From positions 1 through 32,333 of IMG/VR virus record IMGVR_UViG_3300034060_000831: DNA of 32,333 nt. One strand, written 5' to 3'. This DNA comes from a virus. This document shows positions 9,945-16,879 of this stretch, piece after piece. Position 1 is the first letter of the stretch; every line of letters starts with the position of its first letter. Both the position numbers and the translations under genes were made by a program. The notes below the pieces were generated by a model. That model did no database searches. It saw nothing but the letters and a program-made list of their open reading frames with translations, and was not told the origin of the DNA.

Positions 9945-9977
9945 TAAAGATAAATAATAGTTTTTATATATTCCAAA
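9945..9977 (-). promoter_or_regulatory. Candidate Bacteroidota-type promoter for the phosphoesterase-tail unit
   Basis: On the minus strand, TTTG (9977-9974) is followed after 21 bases by TATCTTTA (9952-9945), a 7 of 8 match to the Bacteroidota -7 element TAnnTTTG. It lies 30 bases before the phosphoesterase start and downstream of the terminator at 10021-10053, where a new promoter is expected. The region is very AT-rich, so chance matches are possible. Confidence 0.45.
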
Positions 9978-10020
9978 TAATTCTAGTTAGAGCTCTAATT
10001 ATTTATAACTAAATTAGTTA

Positions 10021-10053
10021 GAAACAAAAACTCCCCAAGAAGATCTTGAGGAG
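10021..10053 (-). terminator. Rho-independent terminator after the fibre gene block
   Basis: A stem of ten bases with one mismatch (10031-10040 with 10044-10053, CTCCTCAAGA pairing with TCTTGGGGAG on the minus strand) and a three-base loop is followed on the minus strand by TTTTTGTTTC (10030-10021). It lies 42 bases after the stop of the gene at 10095-11021 and ends the fibre block. Confidence 0.8.
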
Positions 10054-10094
10054 AAATCACAGAAAACCAACAAACTATGATTTTTTTATTATTG

Positions 10095-11021
10095 TTAAGT
10101 ACAAAGTGTTACTACATTAACAAATCCAAGACCATCAATAACAACAACATATGAAGGATCTCCTAGAGTAGCTGTAGATATTTGTAGTCTATATGTCTCA
10201 CCTCCCCCATTAAAATAACCAGATCCTGGAGAGTTAATAACTCTATCACCAGATGTAACAATTGCTGGGTTTGGGTTTTGATGTTGAAGTTTACAAGATT
10301 GATCTAAATCTAATATACAACCATCTCCTGCATATGGAGTAGTCTCACCATTTTGTGTTCTATAATATAAAAATCCTGCATTGGTGGTTGTGGTTGTTGT
10401 GGTTGTTATACAACAGTTTGATTCTGAAGGACCTATCGTTCCAGGATCTCCTGCACCTTCTTCTACACTACCTGTTTTAGCACAAATTTCTACTGGAGTT
10501 TCAGTAAACACTGTAATAGATGCAGGTTCATCTGTGAAACAATCTATATAGTCAAATTCTGTAGCACCTATAAAAGGAAAATCAAGTATAGAAGATAAAA
10601 TATAACAAGTACACGCTGATGTAGTAGTAGTTGTAGTTGTACTGCTACTAGTTGATGTAGATGTAGATGTACTTGTGCTTGTACTTGTTGATGTACTAGT
10701 ACTTGTTGAACTACTACTAGTTGTAGTGGTAGTTGGAACAGCTGTGGTACTAGTACTTGTAGTGGTAGATGTGCTACTAGTTGTTGTAGTGGTAGGAAGT
10801 ACATTCACTTGTACATTAACAAAGTTTGTACATACACCTACAGACTGCACTCTAATTGTAGTTGTTCCATTAGGTACGTTTGTAGCTGTATATCCAACAA
10901 TCAAAGCTGAAGCTGATATATTTGTTGCAAATGGAACAACATATCCATCTGTGTTTGAATAAAGATTAAAAGGACCTGCGTCCCCACCAGGTGGTAAAAC
11001 CAATGTTATTAATACTGTCAT
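10095..11021 (-). CDS. Modular fibre/adhesin-type protein: shared N-domain, Thr/Ser linker, Cys-rich module, C-terminal domain
   Basis: This 308-residue protein has four parts. Residues 1-76 are the shared N-terminal domain (DAGPFNLYSNTDGY near 14-27, SVGVCTNF near 60-67), also seen in the next two upstream genes and in the partial gene at the left edge. Residues 77-133 are almost only Thr and Ser. Residues 134-203 form a Cys-rich module (CTCY ... YIDC ... EIC ... CC). After eight Thr, a last domain (about 212-308) has alternating strands and ends VVTLCT. There is no signal peptide or membrane segment, so it probably enters the particle by assembly. The N-domain is the likely virion anchor and the distal modules the binding part. 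The gene is the last of the block and is followed by a terminator. Confidence 0.8.
   Translation of the reverse strand: MTVLITLVLPPGGDAGPFNLYSNTDGYVVPFATNISASALIVGYTATNVPNGTTTIRVQSVGVCTNFVNVQVNVLPTTTTTSSTSTTTSTSTTAVPTTTTTSSSSTSTSTSTSTSTSTSTSTSTSSSTTTTTTTSACTCYILSSILDFPFIGATEFDYIDCFTDEPASITVFTETPVEICAKTGSVEEGAGDPGTIGPSESNCCITTTTTTTTNAGFLYYRTQNGETTPYAGDGCILDLDQSCKLQHQNPNPAIVTSGDRVINSPGSGYFNGGGETYRLQISTATLGDPSYVVVIDGLGFVNVVTLCT
10623..10793 (-). repeat. Thr/Ser linker-coding repeat
   Basis: About 57 codons of ACN, TCN and AGY encode only Thr and Ser, apart from one Ala-Val-Pro. The codons vary among synonyms (ACA, ACT, ACC, AGT, TCA), so it is not a clean microsatellite. The linker joins the shared N-domain to the Cys-rich module. 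Confidence 0.85.
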
Positions 11022-11028
11022 GGTTTAT

Positions 11029-11706
11029 TTATAAAGGAGTTGTTGATGATGTAGTAGTTGTTGATGGACAAACATCTGTTGGAAAATTTAATCCTGTTGG
11101 GTTAGCTAAAACAGTTTGGTAATAACCAACACCAATTTCATTAATAGCATAAGCTCTCCAATAGTAATTAGTATTAGGAGTTAAACCTGTAACGTTAATA
11201 GTTGAAACACCTGTAACAGTTGGTCCAATAAATATAGAATCAGCAATAGTTGGGTTTCCAGTTGTGTTATAGCATATTCCTCGTTGAGTTAAAGTACCAC
11301 CACCATCTGTGAAACTAGAAGTAACTGTTAGACTTGTACAAGTATCTGGACCTGGAAAACCTAGTGAAGATCCCAAAGGTAAAATAACAGTTGTGGTGGT
11401 TGTAGTTGTTGGTGTTGATGTAGTGCTAGTAGTGGTTGTAGTTGAACTACTTGTACTACTAGAACTAGTGGTTGTAGTCGTTGGTTCTTCTACAGGAATT
11501 TCAATATAATTTGTACACAATCCATTATTTGATCTCACTCTAATAGTTGTTGTGAAATCAGGAACAAGAGATGATGGGTATCCTGCAAGCAATGACGCTT
11601 TAGGTACTCCTGATTCAAAAGCAGAAATGTATCCATCAAGATTTGAATAAAGATCAAAAGGACCAGAGTCTGTTCCTGCTATACTTAATGTTATTAATAC
11701 TGTCAT
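11029..11706 (-). CDS. Modular fibre/adhesin-type protein with fibronectin III-like domain
   Basis: This 225-residue protein is a tandem paralogue of its neighbours. Residues 1-75 are the shared N-domain (SGPFDLYSNLDGY near 14-26, NGLCTNYIEI near 61-70). Residues 76-107 are a Thr/Ser linker. Residues 108-213 read like a fibronectin type III-like domain of the kind common in Bacteroidota surface proteins, with RGICYNTTGNPTIAD (142-156) and VTGLTPNTNYYWRAYAINE (172-190). The protein ends in a short Thr/Ser tail, STTTTSSTTPL, with no domain after it. It lies seven bases upstream of the next paralogue. The domain could mimic or bind host surface proteins, or bind carbohydrate. The module reading is by motif; no structure was predicted. 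Confidence 0.8.
   Translation of the reverse strand: MTVLITLSIAGTDSGPFDLYSNLDGYISAFESGVPKASLLAGYPSSLVPDFTTTIRVRSNNGLCTNYIEIPVEEPTTTTTSSSSTSSSTTTTTSTTSTPTTTTTTTVILPLGSSLGFPGPDTCTSLTVTSSFTDGGGTLTQRGICYNTTGNPTIADSIFIGPTVTGVSTINVTGLTPNTNYYWRAYAINEIGVGYYQTVLANPTGLNFPTDVCPSTTTTSSTTPL
11386..11481 (-). repeat. Thr/Ser linker-coding repeat
   Basis: About 32 codons encode only Thr and Ser plus one Pro, between the shared N-domain and the fibronectin-like domain. It is the shortest of the six main linkers. Confidence 0.85.
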
Positions 11707-11737
11707 ATTATTTGGTTTATATTATTATTATTATTTA

Positions 11738-12364
11738 TTATTCACAAAATCCACTTACTCCAAAATTAGACCCATCCCAATAACGATATATACTTACATC
11801 AGTATACCATCCTGCAGCAGCTAAGGCAGGTCCTGTAAGATTTAAATATAATATAGTACAGGTTGCAAATGATGGTGTGTTCATATAAACACCAATAGCT
11901 GCACTACTTGTATCACAAGCAGTTCCTTCTGAACTATTTTGGTAAAGAGGTATTGGAGTTCTTGCTGAACTAGTTGTTGTTGTAGTAGTGGTTGGAGCCA
12001 AAGTGGTTGTGGTTGTGGTTGTAGTTGAACTACTAGTGCTAGTAGTGCTAGTAGTAGTTGATGTACTAGTTGATGTAGAAGTGCTTGTACTAGTACTAGT
12101 ACTTGTTGAAGAACTGCTACTAGTTGTAGTGGTTGTTGGAGTAAGTAAATTTATACTTAAATTAATAAAGTTTGTACACAATCCAGTAGACATCACTCTA
12201 ATTGTTGTAGCATCATTAGGTACAGTTGAACTGTATCCAGCTTGCAATGCAGCAGCAGACACATTCGTTGCAAATGGAACTGTGTACCCATCTGAATCTG
12301 AATAAAGATTGAAAGGTCCTGCATCACCTCCAGGAGGAATAACTAATGTTGTTACTATTATCAT
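11738..12364 (-). CDS. Modular fibre/adhesin-type protein, third copy of the shared N-domain
   Basis: This 208-residue protein has the shared N-domain at residues 1-76 (DAGPFNLYSDSDGYTVPFAT near 14-33, STGLCTNF near 59-66), closest in sequence to the gene at 10095-11021. A Thr/Ser linker covers residues 77-133. The C-terminal 75 residues are short, with ACDTSSAA near 149-156 and AAAGWYTD near 182-189. They look like a reduced form of the roughly 105-residue module in the proteins at 13449-15695 and 16880-17959. The protein ends FGVSGFCE. No signal peptide is seen. The function is inferred as a surface-exposed fibre or decoration protein. It is followed 31 bases later by its paralogue, so tandem duplication is the simplest origin. 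Confidence 0.78.
   Translation of the reverse strand: MIIVTTLVIPPGGDAGPFNLYSDSDGYTVPFATNVSAAALQAGYSSTVPNDATTIRVMSTGLCTNFINLSINLLTPTTTTTSSSSSTSTSTSTSTSTSTSTSTTTSTTSTSSSTTTTTTTTLAPTTTTTTTSSARTPIPLYQNSSEGTACDTSSAAIGVYMNTPSFATCTILYLNLTGPALAAAGWYTDVSIYRYWDGSNFGVSGFCE
11966..12136 (-). repeat. Thr/Ser linker-coding repeat
   Basis: About 57 codons for Thr and Ser, interrupted only by Leu-Ala-Pro near the end. The core alternates Ser-Thr ten or more times, as in the linkers of the neighbouring genes. Confidence 0.85.
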
Positions 12365-12398
12365 ATTTTTATCTATTTTTATTTATTAACTTTAATGA

Positions 12399-13439
12399 CT
12401 ACTCAGGTTCAATACACGCAAGATTAACAATTAGTATTCTAACTATATCTGTAACAAGAATAGAAGTTGAATTAAATGAATATGTTCCAGTTCCAGTAAG
12501 ATTTATTTGCTGTATATACACATTATTTACATAAAGTGACATACAGTTAGTAAATGCACTTGACATCGTAACGTTAACATTAATAGGTGTAGGTATATCT
12601 GAATGACTTCCTGTTGTTGTATCTCCTGGAAGAGCAACTGGATTAGATTGAATAATTATAGTACCAGCTATTGATGTAACAGTATTTACTGTAAGATTTG
12701 TTGACTCATTTTCAACAATTAAATTTCCACTTGGCAGTGTAGTGGATGTAGTAGTAGTTGTTGATGATGTAGGTGGAGGTGATGTACAACATTGACTTGT
12801 TTTTGTTACTGTTGAACCTTCTAGTGGGGCAGAATCATCTCTAAATAATACAGGTGTACTACCTGATTGTACACATTTTGTAAAAGGACGAGTACCTAAA
12901 ATAAAGTCAAGAGTAGGAACACCATTACAGTTTATATATGTAAGATTAAGTCCTGCCTCACTATCTGCTAGAGTTGCCTGAACCTCCCAAATATAACATG
13001 GACATGTAGTGGTAGTGGTAGTTGTAGAACTACTAGTAGACGTAGATGTACTTGTGCTTGTACTGGTGCTAGTTGAAGAACTGCTAGTTGTAGTAGTTGT
13101 AGAATCTGGAACTTGATTAACACTTCCTGTAAAATTACATGTAGGTAATTCAGTAGCAGTTATTGTAAAATCACAAATAGGACAACATATAAAGATTTGA
13201 TCATTTATATTCTCTATCTCTTCTCCTATAATCATTAAGTCCTCAGTAATGTTCATTACTTCTTCTGAAAGAATATTTACACTATTTATAGCAGAACATA
13301 TAACATTGTCAAACTTAGTAAGGATCGTATTTAGATCATCACATGCTTTTACATCTGTACAAGGAAGTGGAGTGCTATCATATGAGACAGCACTCGTTCC
13401 TATTATTGTTGTGTTATTTGTTTGAGAACAATTAGCCAT
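12399..13439 (-). CDS. Modular fibre-type protein with coiled-coil-like N-terminus and Cys-rich module
   Basis: This 346-residue protein starts with a Cys-rich and then helical N-terminus. The motif CDDLNTILTKFDNVIC at residues 33-48 matches CDTLNVILQKIDEIIC in the next upstream gene, and the following 35 residues have a heptad-like pattern that suggests a trimeric coiled coil. A Thr/Ser linker lies at 113-145. A Cys-rich module follows (CPCYIW at 146-151, YINC at 168-171, KC near 189, CC at 217-218), then a second short linker and a beta-rich C-terminal domain of about 110 residues (LIVENESTNLTVN, ending ACIEPE). It lies nine bases downstream of the 748-residue gene. A homotrimeric fibre or spike is the best reading; the receptor is unknown. 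Confidence 0.75.
   Translation of the reverse strand: MANCSQTNNTTIIGTSAVSYDSTPLPCTDVKACDDLNTILTKFDNVICSAINSVNILSEEVMNITEDLMIIGEEIENINDQIFICCPICDFTITATELPTCNFTGSVNQVPDSTTTTTSSSSTSTSTSTSTSTSTSSSTTTTTTTCPCYIWEVQATLADSEAGLNLTYINCNGVPTLDFILGTRPFTKCVQSGSTPVLFRDDSAPLEGSTVTKTSQCCTSPPPTSSTTTTTSTTLPSGNLIVENESTNLTVNTVTSIAGTIIIQSNPVALPGDTTTGSHSDIPTPINVNVTMSSAFTNCMSLYVNNVYIQQINLTGTGTYSFNSTSILVTDIVRILIVNLACIEPE
13005..13103 (-). repeat. Thr/Ser linker-coding repeat
   Basis: About 33 codons encoding Thr and Ser only, between the helical N-terminus and the Cys-rich module of the 346-residue protein. Confidence 0.85.
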
Positions 13440-13448
13440 GTTTTATAT

Positions 13449-15695
13449 TTATATTGTTGTCGTAGTGGTAGTTGTTGTTGCTGGTGTTCCACAAGGTGTA
13501 GTAGTTGCATTTAATACATAACTACCTGATGTTGGTGTAGGATTCCAAACAGGAGTTGTGCCTGGATAAACACATATAATTCCTGAACTATTTGTTATAT
13601 CTATTGCAGGAATAACTGTAAATACATTATCACAATTTGTATATTCTAAACCTGAATCATTAGGTCCTGAAGCTGCCCAATCCCATAGTTTACATGTTAG
13701 TAAAGTAGTTGTAGTGGTTGTGGTTGGACAAGGATGTGCAGCTACACAATCAACACAATCAGTGTAGATAGTAGGATCTCCTAATGTTATTGTTGGAGAT
13801 GCTACAGAAGTGTTTGCTGCTCTATAGCAATTTCCATCTGTGGCATATACAGTATCACCTAGAACAGTATCGTAAGGTAGTTCTATAAAGTAACGTTCTG
13901 ACCCATCGCAACAAGTAGGTTCTACTTCCCATACAATATCATTACAAGATATAGAATTAAGTACTGCCACTTTAGGACCTAATACTAATGAACTATCAAC
14001 TATACATCCTGTACTAGTAGTACCAGGGAATGGAATTGTTGCTCCAACTGGAAGACCTGTATCACAATCTATACCTGACCAATCACATTCTCCAAGACCT
14101 GAACCAGGACCTGTAGTTTCTAGTTCATATATTGAACAACTGAGTGTAGTAGTGGTAGTAGTTGTAGTACAAGCAGGAAACGCTACTATCACACTATTTA
14201 TGATTTGAACTACAGTCCATGTACCACCATAATTAATTTGGAAATATCCATCCTGTCCTGTAAGACCTAAAGTACATCCAGTGCTATTTGCATAAGCAGT
14301 ATCACCTATTCCTGGAGATGCAACATTCCAGTATACTGATACAGATGAAGTTATTGTACAAGTAGCAGCTTGTAAACATTCAATGGCTGCACAAGCATCA
14401 ACTAAGAAACTATTTGAATCAGGAACAGTACTTGTACCATTTACCACTGTTATATTAAATGGATGAGAAGTGGCAGGGTTACAAGTGGTTGTTGTAGTAG
14501 TGGTAGGTTCAGCTGTGGTGGTGGTTGTTGTTGTAGAACTAGAACTTGTTGTTGTACTACTTGTACTAGTGCTTGTTGAAGTGCTTGTAGACGTACTAGT
14601 TGAACTAGAACTTGTTGTTGTTGTAGTTGGTGGTATTGTGGTTGTTGTAGTAGTCGTAGGTACACATTGTGAATTATTTGTACAAAGAGTGACTCCTCCT
14701 ACTATATCACCAGTCCCATCAGCAATAACACTGCCTAATTGAGCACATACATACGTAGTGTTGTTTGTAATAGTTATAGTTTGAGCAACTCCATTTACAT
14801 CTGTCCAATAAAATTTCACTTTACCCTCTGCAGTAAGTGAATAGCAATATGCTGGAACAGCAGTTGTAGTTGTAGTTGTAGTTATTACAGCACAATCTAA
14901 ATCACTTGTACAAAGAGCAGTTCCTCCATCTATGTCAGGAAGACCTGAACCACTTGTAGCAATACTATTTAATTGAGCACATACATATATAGTGGTATTA
15001 TTAATACTTGCAGATTGAGGATCTCCATTTACGTCTGTCCAATAGAATATCACTTTACCATTTGCAGTAAGCGTATAACAATATGTTGGGATAGGTGCTG
15101 TTGTAGTAGTTGTGGTTGTAGGTCCAGCACAACAAGTAAGTAAGTTAATGAAACTTACATTTCCTATTCTAATAACACCATATGTATTATCAACACATAT
15201 TGACTGAACAACAGTTGTTGCAGTTTGTGTAACTACTTGAGTTGATCCACAAGGAACATATGTCACATTTCCAGGATTTACAGATGGTCCAACTAATCTA
15301 TATGTAGTACAAGTACAAGGAGATGTAGTGGTGGTAGTAGTTGTAGCATTACAACATAGATCTAATGTATTATTAATATTAATTATACTATTATTAATCT
15401 GCATCACTTGATTATTAATGTTCCCAACTTGAATGTTTAACACATTAATTTGAGTAAGTAGGTTACATATAATCTCATCAATCTTTTGTAATATCACGTT
15501 AAGTGTATCACATGGTTCAGCTATAATACAATCCAATACAGGACCATTATAGAGCACATTGCTAGATAGAATTACATTAGTTCCACATTGACTTTGTCCA
15601 CAACCAGTATTAGGAAGTGTAGAAGTGCATCCACAAGGAGTATTTAAAACTACGTCTGTGCAGCAAGGATTAACTGGTAAAAAAGGATATGCCAT
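13449..15695 (-). CDS. Multi-module fibre protein with six or more Cys-rich/beta modules on poly-Thr linkers
   Basis: This 748-residue protein is the most complex mosaic of the block. Residues 1-116 hold many Cys and a helical stretch (CDTLNVILQKIDEIIC at 62-77, then Asn/Ile heptads up to 112) that suggests trimerisation. After poly-Thr come a Cys-rich module (127-189), two tandem copies of another (204-268 and 282-345), a 59-residue Thr/Ser linker (346-404), a module with VDACAA and GDTAYAN (405-509), a further Cys-rich module (518-595) with an extra segment to 656, and a last one (666-734). The chain ends in a bare run of Thr and Ile. Each junction is poly-Thr. I read it as beads on extended, possibly glycosylated linkers, which would suit a long flexible fibre or head decoration. 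No enzymatic motif is seen. Confidence 0.78.
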   Translation of the reverse strand: MAYPFLPVNPCCTDVVLNTPCGCTSTLPNTGCGQSQCGTNVILSSNVLYNGPVLDCIIAEPCDTLNVILQKIDEIICNLLTQINVLNIQVGNINNQVMQINNSIININNTLDLCCNATTTTTTTSPCTCTTYRLVGPSVNPGNVTYVPCGSTQVVTQTATTVVQSICVDNTYGVIRIGNVSFINLLTCCAGPTTTTTTTAPIPTYCYTLTANGKVIFYWTDVNGDPQSASINNTTIYVCAQLNSIATSGSGLPDIDGGTALCTSDLDCAVITTTTTTTAVPAYCYSLTAEGKVKFYWTDVNGVAQTITITNNTTYVCAQLGSVIADGTGDIVGGVTLCTNNSQCVPTTTTTTTIPPTTTTTSSSSTSTSTSTSTSTSTSSTTTSSSSTTTTTTTAEPTTTTTTTCNPATSHPFNITVVNGTSTVPDSNSFLVDACAAIECLQAATCTITSSVSVYWNVASPGIGDTAYANSTGCTLGLTGQDGYFQINYGGTWTVVQIINSVIVAFPACTTTTTTTTLSCSIYELETTGPGSGLGECDWSGIDCDTGLPVGATIPFPGTTSTGCIVDSSLVLGPKVAVLNSISCNDIVWEVEPTCCDGSERYFIELPYDTVLGDTVYATDGNCYRAANTSVASPTITLGDPTIYTDCVDCVAAHPCPTTTTTTTLLTCKLWDWAASGPNDSGLEYTNCDNVFTVIPAIDITNSSGIICVYPGTTPVWNPTPTSGSYVLNATTTPCGTPATTTTTTTTI
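14484..14660 (-). repeat. Thr/Ser linker-coding repeat
   Basis: About 59 codons for Thr and Ser with two Pro-containing breaks (IPP and AEP). It separates the tandem module pair from the VDACAA module. Confidence 0.85.
14661..15086 (-). repeat. Tandem duplication of a 65-residue Cys module within one gene
   Basis: Two copies, 15086-14892 and 14852-14661, encode nearly the same sequence: CYTLTANGKVIFYWTDVNG against CYSLTAEGKVKFYWTDVNG, then INNTTIYVCAQLNS against ITNNTTYVCAQLGS, then a Cys-x5-Cys end. The copies are separated by a short poly-Thr linker. The DNA is also clearly similar, so the duplication is recent. Confidence 0.85.
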
Positions 15696-15707
15696 CTTAT
15701 TGATTTA

Positions 15708-16868
15708 TTAAGGTATGTACATTATATAATGAAGAGCCATTACAGGTTGAATATTAGGATGAGCATCTCCACTACCAGCACCAGCATTTGTCATTGTTAC
15801 TGTTATAACTTGAGTTGCATCACTAGTTTTTCCAATACTTGCAACTTGGGATGATCCTTGTAATGTATAACTTCTATTTTTATCATAATCATAGTTAACA
15901 TAATTTGTAGCAGTTAATGATGATATAGCAGTAGCTGTAGTTGGATTTGCTATAAAATGACTATGAGGAGGTGTAGTGGCAACAGCAGTATTTGAGTGCG
16001 TATGGTTTGGTAATTGAGGTGTTGTAAGAGTAACACAATTTGATCCTGCTACAGTTCCTAATTGATATAATGGGTTAGCACATGTAGTACATGATCCACA
16101 AGGATCTGTTTGTGGTGGGAAAGCATTGTTCCCCATAACTGTAGTTCCAACAATAACTCTTCCTCTTAAGTCTGGAACTCCTGGAGTTGCACCATTACAT
16201 AAATATACTTTAGTCCAATATCCTATACCTTGACCTGTTAAACTAAGACTGTCAGTTGCAGTTGGATAACCAGATAATGGTCCATAATAAGCAATAGGGC
16301 AATAAGGAACCATTCTAGCACTAGCTGAATTAGTTGAAGGTTGGCTAGCTAAGAAACTACTAATATAGTTATTTAATTGAGTACCATTACTTGAATACAT
16401 TGTATGAAGTTCAGTGGTAAGATCAGCTAAATCAGTTACTACTGTACAAAGTTTATTTATTACAGCTTGTACAATAATATGTGTATCTGAAGAAGCTGTA
16501 ACACCTGTCAAACATCCAATTGTATAATCAGCATTCAATGCAGTAATTGCATTGGTGTTTGCTGTAACTTGTACTTGAAGATCACAAGCAGCTTGTATAA
16601 GAGCTTTTGATATATCTGCAATAGAAAGATCTTTACATGTTGGAAGATATTTATTTACAAGAGTACATACGTTTATACCTGAAAGATCTATAATCACTCC
16701 TGTACCATCTAATGTAGATGTAAGGAATGTGATTAAAGCTTGTTCTACAAACGATAATGAATCACCAGTTTTTATTCCTAGAACAGGAACATCTATTCCT
16801 GTATATTTTACACATCTGTCAGAGACAATCTCTGTACATCCATTGTAACAATTTGAGCAAGTTGACAT
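15708..16868 (-). CDS. Tail-collar-domain fibre protein (receptor-binding type)
   Basis: This 386-residue protein has no poly-Thr linker, unlike its neighbours. The N-terminal half is Cys-bearing and helical; YTGIDVPVLGIKTGDSLSFV at 22-41 is a phrase typical of short fibres of Bacteroidota phages. From about residue 189 it matches the phage tail-collar fold seen in T4 gp12-type short fibres and many adhesins. YWTKVYLCNG (217-226) is followed by PDLRGRVIVG (232-241), LPNHTH (286-291) with paired His that could bind metal in the trimer, and PNIQPVMALHYIMYIP at the C-terminus. It lies between the 359-residue and 748-residue genes with gaps of about 12 bases. A trimeric receptor-binding or collar fibre is likely. 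Confidence 0.85.
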   Translation of the reverse strand: MSTCSNCYNGCTEIVSDRCVKYTGIDVPVLGIKTGDSLSFVEQALITFLTSTLDGTGVIIDLSGINVCTLVNKYLPTCKDLSIADISKALIQAACDLQVQVTANTNAITALNADYTIGCLTGVTASSDTHIIVQAVINKLCTVVTDLADLTTELHTMYSSNGTQLNNYISSFLASQPSTNSASARMVPYCPIAYYGPLSGYPTATDSLSLTGQGIGYWTKVYLCNGATPGVPDLRGRVIVGTTVMGNNAFPPQTDPCGSCTTCANPLYQLGTVAGSNCVTLTTPQLPNHTHSNTAVATTPPHSHFIANPTTATAISSLTATNYVNYDYDKNRSYTLQGSSQVASIGKTSDATQVITVTMTNAGAGSGDAHPNIQPVMALHYIMYIP

Positions 16869-16879
16869 ATTATTTTATT

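Noticed and set aside
10568-14665. Leu/Gln-rich minus-strand frames inside the fibre genes
   Set aside because: They are shifted readings of the same repeats and are fully contained in well-supported genes.
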